Notes: a model not told the origin generated them from the letters alone. A stretch of DNA of 61,629 nucleotides from an uncultured bacterium (GCA_903829325.1 CAIKPM010000014.1:1-61629), one strand, 5' to 3'; counted from the first letter of the stretch, positions 51,358 to 60,381 are shown. Made by a program: numbers and translations.

Positions 51358-52289
51358 CCATGGAGCGGGTTGTGTGGATTTTTGCCGGCCTTGCTCTCGT
51401 CTGGAGCTGGTTGACCTATCCGCTGGCTCAGAGCAATTTTGTGCATACCGAAACGTACGCGAGCGTACTCATCGTTGCGATTTGGATACTTGTGCAGCGG
51501 GTGGTGGGGCAAGTGAAGGCTGGCGCTGCTGCGCAAGCACCCCGCGAGGAATCTGTCGCGCTGAGTGGAGCGGCTTTGGCGTGCATTGCAGCTTTGCTGT
51601 GCTGCTTATTGGCCCCGGAAGCCGTCGAGCGCGTGGGTAGTCCCGGTAGTACTGTTCGACTAACGGGCACGCAGGCGGATCTTCGTTTTCCCTTGAGTGC
51701 GGTGATGCAAGTTCAACTGGATTTCCCGAACGGACGTGACCTGGGTATTGACGCGGGGATCCCTCGTATCGTGGGAGATCAAATGTTTTCGTTGCAGCCA
51801 CATCCGGCTGCGACGATTGAGGCGCGATTGGCCGACGGCGCCCCGTTGACGATCACCCAACCGTTTGGTCCGCGCTTTCTGTCGCCTATCTTGTTATTTC
51901 CGAAAACGACCACCATTGCCGGTTTGAGCTTGCCCGCTGATACCTTTGCCCTGCCAGCCCGGGAGCGCACGGTCCGAGCTTTTTTCCTCGGACCAACCCA
52001 GCTCCACGATCCGCGTATCGCGCGGTTAAATGCAGGCCGTACCGGCTTGCTATTGGTGATGGATGATCCCCATGGTAACCCCGTGCCTCGGGGCATTGCT
52101 TTTGTTCCTGGGGGGACCCCGGTGTTACTCGATGGGGTCTTGATGAGCGCGAGCGTTGCTAGCTACCCGAGCGTCATTATCGCTTCGCTCCCCGCCCCGT
52201 TGCCGATGTTGATCGGTACGGCGGCGTATCTTTGCTGTGGCGTTCTTATTTTAGGTCGTCGTCGTCGCTTGCGGATGGTTTTGGCGTAG
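51354..52289 (+). CDS. Membrane protein of unknown function
   Basis: Not recognised. About 311 residues with two or three N-terminal TM segments (about 5-25, 32-52, 73-92), a large beta-rich domain (about 95-275, with LPARERTVRAFFLGPTQ), and a C-terminal TM (about 283-305) ending in an Arg-rich tail. GTG 51354 overlaps the TlpA stop; ATG 51360 is an alternative. Its 3' end overlaps the convergent NAGPA gene by 44 bp. Confidence 0.6.
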   Translation: MTMERVVWIFAGLALVWSWLTYPLAQSNFVHTETYASVLIVAIWILVQRVVGQVKAGAAAQAPREESVALSGAALACIAALLCCLLAPEAVERVGSPGSTVRLTGTQADLRFPLSAVMQVQLDFPNGRDLGIDAGIPRIVGDQMFSLQPHPAATIEARLADGAPLTITQPFGPRFLSPILLFPKTTTIAGLSLPADTFALPARERTVRAFFLGPTQLHDPRIARLNAGRTGLLLVMDDPHGNPVPRGIAFVPGGTPVLLDGVLMSASVASYPSVIIASLPAPLPMLIGTAAYLCCGVLILGRRRRLRMVLA

Positions 52290-53499
52290 CTTGTGGGTTC
52301 GCTGGGAGCGGTGCATTACTGTAAATGAAGAGCCCATCCGCGATACGGCGTTCATGCCCGTCTGAGGGGTGATTGCGGACGTGCGCGACGTCTTCACCTG
52401 GGATTTGTGCCACAAGCGTGGACGAGCCCCCAGAATCAAAGCAGAGTGCGTCGCTGGCGTCAAACGCGCTCAGTAATGCGGCAAATTCGGGTCGGGTGAG
52501 GCCGACAGAAAAGCTAGGTTGGCGTCCGTCGACTTCGAGCAACAGCAGCGAGCCATCAGAGGTGCGTGCTGCTCCCGAAAGTGGTAGGCGGCGTTCGAGG
52601 TGTTCGTCGTTGTGGGGGAGATCGGTCAGTGCCGTGTAGTCGCCTCCCTGGAGAAGGCGAGGGCCGCCGCCAATGGCATTGACGATCTCGCTGCCATCTG
52701 GTTCAAGCGAGCTAGTAATCAGCACGGTTTCGCCGACTTCAGGTGGTGTGGTTTGGCTCATGGCTGCTGGGCCGAACGCCAAACCGAGGGTGTTCGGCGG
52801 CGCGTTGCCGTCGGTTTCGGCGCTGACGCGATAGGTCGTTCCATCCGGCGTCGTGCTGACGGGCGTAAGGCTGGCAAAGGTGACTTCGGGTCGCGGGCTG
52901 GGGCTGCCGTAGCTCGGTAAAATCAAGGCTGCGCCTCCATCGGGAGGCCATTGATTGAGGCTGGTGATGGTGACCCGGCCTTCGTTCCAACTGGCACTGC
53001 CTTGCCACGAAAACGGGCCGATGCTGATTTGTCCGTTCGTGTGCTCGGCGAGAGCAACACGAACTCCTGGGCTACGATAGAGCACACCGTCGCTCATCAC
53101 GATATTCAGTGGCTCGTTGGTGTGTCCGCGATCAAAATAATCGCCATTGATGCCGGCGATCGCTCCGGTGCGCGCAGCCATGGAGCTAAGCGTTTCGCCG
53201 TTCGAAACGATGTGATCCTGAGCCAGGACGACCCGAAAATGGGTTGATGACTCGCGGGGATCCGCCAATATCGCGTTGATGGAGAGCGGTCCAGCTGTGG
53301 TTCGCAAGCGGTACTGCGCGTAGCTGACGCCGTTGGCGAGGATCGTCGTGGTTTCACTCTGCCAAGTGATGAGAGGAAACGGCGCGGGCGGATAGAGCTG
53401 CGGGGCAAAAGCCGCCAATGCCGGTGCGAATGTGCACACAAGCGCCATGGGTATGCCGAGTAGGCATACCCGCCTAGATTTGAGCAGTGAAAAAGGCAT
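52246..53499 (-). CDS. Exported phosphodiester glycosidase (NAGPA-domain) protein
   Basis: A 417-residue protein with a signal peptide (about 1-29, ending LAAFA). The NAGPA fold is marked by GAIAGINGDYFDRG, NAIGGGPRLLQGG, LLLLEVDGRQPSFSVGLTRPEFAALL and CFDSGGSSTLV. Related bacterial proteins cleave phosphodiester-linked sugars in wall or exopolysaccharide. It ends with an acidic tail (SASDDDDLK). No partner genes are obvious. Confidence 0.85.
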   Translation of the reverse strand: MPFSLLKSRRVCLLGIPMALVCTFAPALAAFAPQLYPPAPFPLITWQSETTTILANGVSYAQYRLRTTAGPLSINAILADPRESSTHFRVVLAQDHIVSNGETLSSMAARTGAIAGINGDYFDRGHTNEPLNIVMSDGVLYRSPGVRVALAEHTNGQISIGPFSWQGSASWNEGRVTITSLNQWPPDGGAALILPSYGSPSPRPEVTFASLTPVSTTPDGTTYRVSAETDGNAPPNTLGLAFGPAAMSQTTPPEVGETVLITSSLEPDGSEIVNAIGGGPRLLQGGDYTALTDLPHNDEHLERRLPLSGAARTSDGSLLLLEVDGRQPSFSVGLTRPEFAALLSAFDASDALCFDSGGSSTLVAQIPGEDVAHVRNHPSDGHERRIADGLFIYSNAPLPANPQATPKPSASDDDDLK

Positions 53500-53545
53500 G
53501 CTGATCTAGACGGCAGGACAGCGTGATATTCCTCGCTGATCGTTT

Positions 53546-53692
53546 TTACTGGGCTCCACTGATATATAGCACCACAATTGCCACCAGAATGATCCCCATC
53601 GAGGGCCAGTAGAAGGGGGCCGAACGGTACCATGACCAACAGCCGCCGATCAAATTGAGCACGATGAGAACGAACATGACGGTCACAGCCAT
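53546..53692 (-). CDS. Very small two-TM membrane protein, 48 aa
   Basis: An open frame from ATG 53692 to TAA: MAVTVMFVLIVLNLIGGCWS, then WYRSAPFYWP, then a second helix MGIILVAIVVLYI. Two hydrophobic segments around a short Trp/Pro loop resemble the DUF3309 kind of small membrane proteins. It is upstream of the NAGPA gene on the same strand. No clear Shine-Dalgarno, so confidence is moderate. Confidence 0.5.
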   Translation of the reverse strand: MAVTVMFVLIVLNLIGGCWSWYRSAPFYWPSMGIILVAIVVLYISGAQ

Positions 53693-53860
53693 GGGATGGT
53701 CATATCCGATCTGCGGGTAAACGAAGCAAGCGTAAGATCTTCAGTCTACCACGTCAGTCCTTGCAGCAGCAGCTCTGGGACCCCAACTTTCGAGTTTCTG
53801 TAACAAGCCGGACATACCCAAGGACCAGCTCTGGCTCAGCGAGAACCGGCTGATCGATCC
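53693..53860. other. Region upstream of tRNA-Gly
   Basis: 168 bp with no gene seen. It must contain the tRNA promoter, but no convincing -35/-10 pair stands out. The 8-mer AGCTCTGG occurs twice (near 53770 and 53828). Confidence 0.3.
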
Positions 53861-53934
53861 GCGGGTGTGATGTAATGGTAGCCTGCGACCTTCCCAAGGT
53901 TGACGCGCGGGTTCGATTCCCGCCACCCGCTCCA
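53861..53934 (+). tRNA. tRNA-Gly (CCC)
   Basis: 74 nt including encoded CCA. Acceptor GCGGGTG/CACCCGC, anticodon stem CGACC/GGTTG with loop TTCCCAA (anticodon CCC), T arm GCGGG-TTCGATT-CCCGC. Nine bases separate it from tRNA-Cys. Confidence 0.95.
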
Positions 53935-53943
53935 GTGAACTCC

Positions 53944-54018
53944 GGCGACATAGCCAAGTTGGTAAGGCAGAGCTCTGCAAAAGCTTGATCCCCAGTTCGA
54001 GTCTGGGTGTCGCCTCCA
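53944..54018 (+). tRNA. tRNA-Cys (GCA)
   Basis: 75 nt including encoded CCA. Acceptor GGCGACA/TGTCGCC, anticodon stem GAGCT/AGCTT with loop CTGCAAA (anticodon GCA), T arm CCCAG-TTCGAGT-CTGGG. Confidence 0.95.
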
Positions 54019-54027
54019 GATTTTTAG

Positions 54028-54065
54028 AATGCCATCTTTGTCTTGAGTGACGCAGGTGGCATTTT
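54028..54065 (+). terminator. Probable terminator of the tRNA pair
   Basis: AATGCCA (54028-54034) pairs with TGGCATT (54057-54063) across a long loop and is followed by TTT. Weak but well placed before hisF. Confidence 0.5.
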
Positions 54066-54091
54066 AGCATCAGCACGAAACGCCGCACGAT

Positions 54092-54844
54092 ATGCTCGCT
54101 CGTAGAATTATTCCATGCCTGGATATCCGCGCCGGTCGGGTCGTCAAAGGGGTGAATTTTGCCGGGATTATCGATGCGGGTGATCCCGTCGCCTTAGCTC
54201 GGGCCTACGAAGCCCAAGGCGCCGATGAACTCGTTTTTCTCGATATTACTGCGACGGTGGAAGGGCGCAAGGCTACGCTTGATGTCGTGCAAGCGGTGGC
54301 CGCAGAGTTGTCGATTCCCTTCGCGGTTGGTGGGGGAGTTGCGAGTGTCGAGGATGTTCGGTGTCTGTTGCGCGCGGGCTGTGATAAAGTCGCGCTCAAT
54401 AGCGCGGCGTTACGCCGGCCGGCTGTTTTACACGAAGCTGCTGCGGAATTTGGATCGCAGTGCATTGTGCTAGCGATCGATGCACGGCGCCGATCTGAGG
54501 GGAACTTCGAAGTCGTAGTCGATGGCGGGCGCACCCCGACGGGCCGCGACGTCGTGGAGTGGGCACGAGAAGCCACGGCCTTGGGGGCGGGGGAAATTTT
54601 GCTCACGAGCATCGATCGTGATGGCACAAAGGCAGGCTTTGATCTGGAGCTGACCCGAGCGGTCAGAGCTGCGGTCAACGTTCCGGTCATTGCCTCCGGG
54701 GGCGCGGGCTCTTGCGCCGATTTTCGCGCAGTGTTGGCGTGTGCAGATGCCGCGCTTGCCGCTTCGCTTTTCCACTTCGGCGTAATCGCAATTCCTGAAC
54801 TCAAAGCTGAACTCGCCGCTGCTGGCGTACCGATGCGCCGATGA
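54092..54844 (+). CDS. hisF: Imidazole glycerol phosphate synthase cyclase subunit
   Basis: A 250-residue TIM barrel that makes IGP and AICAR from PRFAR using ammonia from HisH. The catalytic Asp pair lies in [19 protein letters not shown] and in VLAIDARRR. Phosphate-binding blocks are [11 protein letters not shown] and [12 protein letters not shown]. It is full length. hisI overlaps by 4 bp (ATGA) and hisE follows; hisH and hisA are not in the window. Confidence 0.97.
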   Translation: MLARRIIPCLDIRAGRVVKGVNFAGIIDAGDPVALARAYEAQGADELVFLDITATVEGRKATLDVVQAVAAELSIPFAVGGGVASVEDVRCLLRAGCDKVALNSAALRRPAVLHEAAAEFGSQCIVLAIDARRRSEGNFEVVVDGGRTPTGRDVVEWAREATALGAGEILLTSIDRDGTKAGFDLELTRAVRAAVNVPVIASGGAGSCADFRAVLACADAALAASLFHFGVIAIPELKAELAAAGVPMRR

Positions 54845-55167
54845 CGCTTGACGCGCTCCGTTTTGATGCGGCTGGGTTGGTGCCCGTGATTATTCAAGAC
54901 GCTGCTTCCGGTCAGGTTTTGACCTTGGCATATGCGAATCGTGAAGCGCTCGAGCGAACCTTGGCGAGCGGTCAAACCCATCTATGGAGTCGGTCGCGCC
55001 AAGAACTGTGGCATAAGGGTGCCACTTCGGGGCACGTGCAGCAGGTCGTCGAGGTCCGTGTCGATTGCGATAACGATGCGGTGCTCTATCGGGTTATCCC
55101 GAACGGACCCGCCTGCCATACTGGTGCCCAAAGCTGTTTTTCTCATCTCTTGAGCGAAGGGCCATAG
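54841..55167 (+). CDS. hisI: Phosphoribosyl-AMP cyclohydrolase
   Basis: A 108-residue zinc enzyme of histidine synthesis, monofunctional here. Seen are [50 protein letters not shown] and the Cys/His metal residues in [12 protein letters not shown]. It overlaps hisF by ATGA and is followed 4 bp later by hisE. Confidence 0.95.
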   Translation: MTLDALRFDAAGLVPVIIQDAASGQVLTLAYANREALERTLASGQTHLWSRSRQELWHKGATSGHVQQVVEVRVDCDNDAVLYRVIPNGPACHTGAQSCFSHLLSEGP

Positions 55168-55171
55168 CCTC

Positions 55172-55489
55172 ATGTCCGACCACACTGCTCCTGCTTTGCC
55201 CAGTTCCTTTGAAGCAGCAATCGCTCACTTACGTAGCGTCATCGCTGAGCGCCGTAGCGCTTCGCCGGAAACGAGTTATGTCGCGAAGTTACTGGAGCGC
55301 GGCGTTGATTTAATTGGCAAAAAAATCGGCGAAGAAGCCGTCGAGGTTGTGATTGCCGCGAAAAACGCGGACCGCAACGAGCTTGTCTGGGAAGTCGCGG
55401 ACCTGTTTTTTCATACCTTGGTTCTGCTTGAAGCAACCGGGGTTACGCTCGATGAAGTGGGCGGCGAATTGCTGCGCCGCTCGCGGTAG
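55172..55489 (+). CDS. hisE: Phosphoribosyl-ATP pyrophosphatase
   Basis: A 105-residue MazG-like enzyme that hydrolyses PR-ATP to PR-AMP, the step before HisI. Conserved blocks are SYVAKLLERGVD, KKIGEEAVEVVIAAKN and VWEVADLFFHTLVLL, with Glu/Asp residues for Mg. HisI and HisE are separate genes, not the fused HisIE. recG continues directly from its 3' end. Confidence 0.95.
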   Translation: MSDHTAPALPSSFEAAIAHLRSVIAERRSASPETSYVAKLLERGVDLIGKKIGEEAVEVVIAAKNADRNELVWEVADLFFHTLVLLEATGVTLDEVGGELLRRSR

Positions 55490-55503
55490 TTTTTACGAGC
55501 GGT

Positions 55504-57570
55504 CTGCGTGATCTTAAAGGTGTTGGTCCCGGGCTCGAGCAGAAGCTGCTCGCGGCGGGGATTGATTCTCCGCGCGCATTAATCCAGCTGCGTCCTCGCA
55601 CGTACCGCGATTGGCGCTCCCCGCTGACCCTCGCAGCGATTGTCGCCTTGAGCCAAGATCGCCTTGCAGACGATGACCCGAATGCTGAGGTCATCACGAT
55701 TGCGACTGTATCTAAAGTCGAGTCTTTTCATGGCCGCGTCAGCGTCGTGCGGGCTGAAATGTATGACGATACTGGCAGCTGCGATGCTGTCTGGTTTTCG
55801 CGGGGTGGCTACGGTCGCGTTACCTTAAAGAGTGGTATGCGGCTCTTTTTACACGGTCGCATAAAAGCTCAGCGTCGAGGGGGAGAATGGCGTCCCGAAC
55901 TGAGTGTGAGCAGTCATCGTGTGCTGAAGCCCGAGGATGTCTATCAAGGCAAGATCTGGCCTGTGTATCCAGCCAGCAAAGAATTGCCTTCCCGTATTTT
56001 GGCGCGAGTGATCGAAAGTAATCTGTCGGGGTTGCTTGCCGAAATTGGCCCGGAATGGCTACCGAGCGAGTTGTTGGCGCGCCGTGGCTACCCAAGCCCG
56101 CGTGACGCTTGGCATGAGTTGCACTCCCCGGCATCGCTCGAAACGTTGCGATTGGCGCGTGAGCGGATTGCATTTTCCACGTTTTTTGAGTTGGCGTTCG
56201 CGGCGTTAGCGCGCCGTGCGGCGTTGCGTCAGGCGGGAGGGGCGGTGGCGTTGCCGGTACCTGGGGATCTCCTGGCACGCTTTGCCGCAGAGCTCCCCTT
56301 TGCGCTGACAGCGGCTCAGCAACGGGTGATCACCGAGATCTGGGCCGACATGGCCACGGTTGCTCCGATGCATCGGCTGCTTCAGGGCGACGTGGGGAGT
56401 GGCAAAACGGTGGTTGCTGCTGCTGCGTGCGTCTTGGCGGGAATTGCCGGTCTGCAGTCGGCGTTGATGGCCCCTACGGAATTACTGGCTCGTCAGCACG
56501 CTCAAAAGCTAGCGCCGCTGCTGTTGCCGTTTGGGATCGGCCTGGAATATATCACCGGTAGTCAGGGGGCTCGAGCTCGTCGTGAAGCCGAAGAACGTGT
56601 ACGAGCTGGTGGCGCGACTTTGGTGGTCGGTACCCACGCGTTGCTTACCGAACGAGTCACCTTTGCCAATTTGGCTTTGGTCATTATCGACGAGCAGCAT
56701 CGCTTCGGCGTTGCTCAGCGGGCAATGTTGCGCAATAAAAACGATGCCGTCCACACCCTAGCGATGACGGCTACGCCGATTCCGCGCACCTTGGCTCAGA
56801 CGCGTTACGCCGATCTCGATTTTTCGGTGATTGATGAATTGCCCCCCGGGCGCACACCGATTAAGACCTATATTCGCAACGAAGCTTCGAAGCCACGGAT
56901 CTACGACTTTCTGCGTCAGAAAGTCGCCGAAGGTCGCCAGGCTTATATCGTTGCGCCAGTGATCGAGGAAGGCGAATCGGAGCTCTCGAGTGCCCTGGCG
57001 GAAGCTGAGCATGTACGGACAGAGATTTTTCCCGATTTACGCGTCGGGCTCGTGCATGGACGCATGCTGGCTCGGGAGCGCATCGCCGAGATGGAGCGCT
57101 TCGGGCGTGGGGAGATCGATATCCTCATCGCCACGACGGTGGTCGAGGTGGGGGTGGATGTTCCGAATGCCTCGATTATGGTGATTCTCGATGCTTACCG
57201 CTTCGGGCTTGCGCAATTACATCAATTGCGGGGGCGAGTCGGTCGTGGCGCGGAGGCCGCCGTTTGTATTTTAGTGGCCGAGCACGAAACAAAGCGCTTG
57301 CGGGTTTTGACCGAAACTACCGATGGTTTTCGTATAGCCGACGCCGATCTTGAGATACGAGGCGAGGGCGAATTTGCTGGCACGACTCAAGCCGGTACTA
57401 ACGGCGTGATTGGGACAGCAAGCGAGGATATTCAACTCTATCTGGAAGCTCGAGGTGAAGCCGAAGCGATTTTGGAGCGAGATCCACAATTGCTAGAGCC
57501 GGAGCATCGCCCGTTGCAGACCTTCCGCGAGCAAGGCTATAGCGAGCATGCGCTCCTACTTTCTTCCTAA
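55504..57570 (+). CDS. recG: ATP-dependent DNA helicase RecG, non-canonical start
   Basis: About 688 residues. An N-terminal wedge/OB region (VSKVESFHGRVSVVRAEMYDDTG), Walker A GDVGSGKT, motif II IIDEQHRFGVAQR, TATPIPRTLA, motif V TTVVEVGVDVPNASIM, motif VI QLRGRVGRGAE, and a C-terminal TRG-like segment are visible. RecG remodels stalled forks. The conserved start of the family (LRDLKGVGPGLEQKLLAAGI) begins at about 55504, but the first canonical start is TTG 55648. Upstream candidates are CTG 55504 and ATT 55468 within hisE. The exact start is unresolved. Confidence 0.9.
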   Translation: MRDLKGVGPGLEQKLLAAGIDSPRALIQLRPRTYRDWRSPLTLAAIVALSQDRLADDDPNAEVITIATVSKVESFHGRVSVVRAEMYDDTGSCDAVWFSRGGYGRVTLKSGMRLFLHGRIKAQRRGGEWRPELSVSSHRVLKPEDVYQGKIWPVYPASKELPSRILARVIESNLSGLLAEIGPEWLPSELLARRGYPSPRDAWHELHSPASLETLRLARERIAFSTFFELAFAALARRAALRQAGGAVALPVPGDLLARFAAELPFALTAAQQRVITEIWADMATVAPMHRLLQGDVGSGKTVVAAAACVLAGIAGLQSALMAPTELLARQHAQKLAPLLLPFGIGLEYITGSQGARARREAEERVRAGGATLVVGTHALLTERVTFANLALVIIDEQHRFGVAQRAMLRNKNDAVHTLAMTATPIPRTLAQTRYADLDFSVIDELPPGRTPIKTYIRNEASKPRIYDFLRQKVAEGRQAYIVAPVIEEGESELSSALAEAEHVRTEIFPDLRVGLVHGRMLARERIAEMERFGRGEIDILIATTVVEVGVDVPNASIMVILDAYRFGLAQLHQLRGRVGRGAEAAVCILVAEHETKRLRVLTETTDGFRIADADLEIRGEGEFAGTTQAGTNGVIGTASEDIQLYLEARGEAEAILERDPQLLEPEHRPLQTFREQGYSEHALLLSS

Positions 57571-57597
57571 TCGCCGAAGGATACGGAGAAGGGTATC

Positions 57598-58302
57598 ATG
57601 ATTGATACTGAGAGGAAGAAGATGTTCGGTGTAGGTTTTGATCTCGATCATACTCTGGCGTTAGACCACCAGCTTGAGCGGACTGCGCTTGAGCGGGTAT
57701 TTGCTCGTATGCTGCCTGCTGCTAAGCATGACGTGGTGCGTTGGGGGGAGCTGATCGATACAGCTTTGCAGGCGTACCGGAGTGGTAAGGCTTCGCTTGC
57801 GACAGCGCTAGGTGACTTGTTCGCAGAGATTCTCGGATCGCCGCAGATTTATGAAGATGTGTACACTGCGGTTTTACCAGAGGTGTTGTCATTGGCGCCG
57901 AGTCATGTGCGGGCGGTTGAAGGCGCTCGCGAACTGATTGAGCGTTTGGCGACGGCTGGTATTCCAACGGCGATCTTAACGAACGGTTGGAACCCGCTGC
58001 AGCAACGTAAGGCAACTTTGATCGGCTACCAGGGGCCGGTTCTCGTTAGCGATGATCTTGGTATCCGTAAGCCAAATCCCCAGGCGTTTATGGCTTTAGC
58101 GGACGCCCTTGGATTGACGCCAGATCAGATGCTGTATGTCGGGGATACACCGGAGACTGATATCGTGGGTGCCTTGGGAGTTGGCATGCAAGCAATCTGG
58201 TTCGATTGGGAACAGCGTCCGTACGCTGAAAACCTGCCTCGGCCGACTCACGTGATCCACGCTTTGAGCGAGCTAGATGCGTTGGTTTTTGCCGCCAGAT
58301 GA
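57598..58302 (+). CDS. HAD-superfamily hydrolase
   Basis: A 234-residue haloacid-dehalogenase-fold phosphatase: motif I GFDLDHTLALD, motif II IPTAILTNGW, the Lys in DDLGIRKPNPQAF and motif IV MLYVGDTPETDIVGA. A helical cap lies at about residues 30-110 (subclass I). The substrate is unknown. GGAGAAGGG precedes ATG 57598. Confidence 0.88.
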   Translation: MIDTERKKMFGVGFDLDHTLALDHQLERTALERVFARMLPAAKHDVVRWGELIDTALQAYRSGKASLATALGDLFAEILGSPQIYEDVYTAVLPEVLSLAPSHVRAVEGARELIERLATAGIPTAILTNGWNPLQQRKATLIGYQGPVLVSDDLGIRKPNPQAFMALADALGLTPDQMLYVGDTPETDIVGALGVGMQAIWFDWEQRPYAENLPRPTHVIHALSELDALVFAAR

Positions 58303-58329
58303 CAGCTTTGTCCTGAATCCGCACCTGGA

Positions 58330-58908
58330 ATGATTATTACGGGTGGTTCATTACGTGGCCGGAAGTTGGGTGTGCTTTCCGGAGGACGCACTCGCCCAAC
58401 GCCAGCGCGGGTCAAAGAAGCGTTGTTTTCGATCTTGGCAACCCAGGTGCCGGGAGCACGGGTGCTCGACCTCTTTGCCGGCAGCGGCGCGTTGGGCTTT
58501 GAAGCCTTATCGCGTGGTGCTGCGGAGGTCGTCTTTGTAGAAGCTCATCCACCGACTGCAGCGATGTTGCGTGAAACTGCTGTGCGCTTTGGTATAGCAG
58601 AGAAATGCACGATTATCTGTGGCCGTAGCGAGCGTAGCGTTTCGCGGTTGCAGGGTACATTTCGTCTCGTGTTTGCTGACCCACCGTATGCTTTGCCCGC
58701 ACCGTTGCCGTTGTTTGAGGAATTAACCACGGGTGGATTCTTAGATGACGATGCCGTAATCGTCTACGAACACCAGGCTCAACGGGGCGTCCGTGAGCTT
58801 CCAGCCGTTTTAGCTGTAGAAAGACAAACGCACTGGGGCGAAGTCGGTGTGAGTTTCTTGCGAAAGGTATCTGCTCATTCCTCACGCGATTTACCCCGGG
58901 TCATTTGA
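58330..58908 (+). CDS. rsmD: 16S rRNA (guanine966-N2)-methyltransferase
   Basis: A 192-residue SAM methyltransferase: MIITGGSLRGRKLGVLSGGRTRPTP type start, the SAM motif VLDLFAGSGALGFEALSRGA, and the catalytic VFADPPYALP (D/NPPY). It modifies 16S rRNA in the 30S subunit. It is commonly followed by coaD, as here, where the two overlap. Confidence 0.95.
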   Translation: MIITGGSLRGRKLGVLSGGRTRPTPARVKEALFSILATQVPGARVLDLFAGSGALGFEALSRGAAEVVFVEAHPPTAAMLRETAVRFGIAEKCTIICGRSERSVSRLQGTFRLVFADPPYALPAPLPLFEELTTGGFLDDDAVIVYEHQAQRGVRELPAVLAVERQTHWGEVGVSFLRKVSAHSSRDLPRVI

Positions 58909-59365
58909 TCCCCCGACGAATGGCCACCTAGACGTTATTCGGCGCGCAGCCGCAGTCTTTCCGCAATTTACGGTTGCTGTTGTTGCGAATCCGCAGAAAC
59001 GCGACCCGATGTTCACCCTCGCTGAACGCGAGGCCATGTTGCGTGACTGTGTGCTTGATTTGCCACATGTTCACGTTGCGCATTTTGCTGGCTTACTTGC
59101 GAACTTCGTACGTGAAGTGCGGGCGGACGTTATTGTGAAGGGTTTGCGAGTAGTTTCTGACTTTGAGAGCGAGATGGCAGTTGCCCATCTCAATAAGTCG
59201 TTGGCTGGCGTCGAGACAATGTTTTTGATGGCTGGTACCGCATATTCGTTTATTAGTTCGAGCATGGTGAAGGAAGCTTTCAATCTGGGAGCCGATATGC
59301 AAGCCTTCGTCCCCCGGAGTGTTGCCGATGTGTTGGCGAGCAAGCGGCAAAGTCGCTTGAGCTAA
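58877..59365 (+). CDS. coaD: Phosphopantetheine adenylyltransferase, probable ATT start
   Basis: About 162 residues, catalysing the fourth step of CoA synthesis (adenylylation of 4'-phosphopantetheine). The nucleotidyltransferase motif is AIYPGSFDPPTNGHLDVI, followed by VVANPQKRDPMFTLAERE, the VKGLRVVSDFESE block and SSSMVKE. The first canonical start is ATG 59009, which would remove the whole active-site motif. The frame is open from 58853, and GAAAGG (58862-58867) lies 9 nt before ATT 58877, giving MPHAIYPGSFDP, a standard CoaD start. CTG 58871 is possible but too close. It overlaps rsmD by 32 bp. Confidence 0.92.
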   Translation: MPHAIYPGSFDPPTNGHLDVIRRAAAVFPQFTVAVVANPQKRDPMFTLAEREAMLRDCVLDLPHVHVAHFAGLLANFVREVRADVIVKGLRVVSDFESEMAVAHLNKSLAGVETMFLMAGTAYSFISSSMVKEAFNLGADMQAFVPRSVADVLASKRQSRLS

Positions 59366-59408
59366 CCGGTATAGTCTTGCTGCGAGTTATGATGTTAAAG
59401 GAGAGTGG

Positions 59409-60023
59409 ATGTCGATTCACCGCGTTATCGAGCGATTAGAAAGCTACGTCCGTGAGAGCACTTGGTTCCCGATGGGGCACCGTCTCGTGAGCCTCGACCG
59501 CGTTCTTGAACTCATTGAAAAAATGCGCTCGACTCTGCCGGAAGAAGTTGGTCGTGCTCGTGTTATCGCTAATAATAAAGAGCGAGTAATCCGTGAAGCC
59601 CAGGAGCGGGCTCAGGCTATTGTTTCCGAGGCTAACCATGCTCAACATCATTTGATCGATCAGCATGAAATCGTCCGGCGGGCACGCACAACGGCTGAAA
59701 TCATTTTAGCGGATGCGCAGAAAAAAGCGCAACAGCTTCGTGATGGCGCCGATGCTTACGCTGCTGGGGTCTTAGCTGACTTACACGGTCGTTTGGACGT
59801 TGCACTGGGATCTGTTCAAAAAGGTGAAGAGGCCATCGCTCGTAACCGAACTGAGTATCAGGAGAAGATGGTCCAGGCAGAGGTTGCTTCTGCACCATCT
59901 CAAGCTTATGTACAGCCCGAGGCCCAGAGTGGTCGTCGCAAAGTGTTTGACGCACAAGACCTTGCTCTTGATGAGTCTTTCTTCAATAAGAAGAAAGTAC
60001 GAGTGCCGGTTCAGGCGCAATAA
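59409..60023 (+). CDS. DivIVA/ATPase-b-like coiled-coil protein
   Basis: A 204-residue, largely helical soluble protein. Residues about 1-30 (IERLESYVRESTWFPMGHRL) are compact; residues about 35-150 are a long coiled coil with AxxR/K heptads (ARVIANNKERVIREAQERAQ); the C-terminus is basic. Similar coiled-coil proteins follow coaD in several Terrabacteria genomes, some likened to DivIVA. The function is not known. GGAGAG precedes ATG 59409, and a strong terminator follows. Confidence 0.6.
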   Translation: MSIHRVIERLESYVRESTWFPMGHRLVSLDRVLELIEKMRSTLPEEVGRARVIANNKERVIREAQERAQAIVSEANHAQHHLIDQHEIVRRARTTAEIILADAQKKAQQLRDGADAYAAGVLADLHGRLDVALGSVQKGEEAIARNRTEYQEKMVQAEVASAPSQAYVQPEAQSGRRKVFDAQDLALDESFFNKKKVRVPVQAQ

Positions 60024-60056
60024 TAGTTTTAGCTACGTCCCTCTAAGCATTCCCGA

Positions 60057-60086
60057 AAGACTGCGGTGTTCATCACAGTCTTTTTT
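60057..60086 (+). terminator. Intrinsic terminator after the coiled-coil gene
   Basis: AAGACTG (60057-60063) pairs with CAGTCTT (60076-60082), followed by four more T (60083-60086), a run of six with the stem end. Confidence 0.8.
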
Positions 60087-60381
60087 CTTGCTGTCTTCTG
60101 CTTCTTGGCTAGAATTCTGTATACTTCTGGGGCGATTCTGGTAAGGATTTTGTTCGAAGAACCGATGAGTAAAAGGTGCCTAGAGAAAGGGCTAGCTCGA
60201 TGGTGCGTGGCTGGCGACTACGTATCGATTGCCCAGAGCGCGTTCGGTTATATCCAACGTCACAGGGAAGGTTGCATATGTTCCTACTTACTCAAAATAA
60301 ATCAAGCGTCGTTTGCCGTACGCTTGTTTTATTCTGGAACAGTGCGAGTCGGAGCGGTGAGATGCTGCGAGCGTTTTGCTT
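60087..60381. other. Leader/promoter region of the adhesin gene
   Basis: 295 bp without a supported gene. TATACT at 60120-60125 is a good -10; the best -35 candidate is TCTGCT at 60097-60102 (17-bp spacer), which is poor. If used, it leaves a leader of about 250 nt. A short open frame (ATG 60162) crosses this leader, but its composition is not convincing. No known riboswitch was recognised. Confidence 0.35.

Noticed and set aside
54205-54981. Minus-strand open frame of 258 codons
   Set aside because: Antisense to hisF/hisI; Ser/Ala/Thr-rich shadow.
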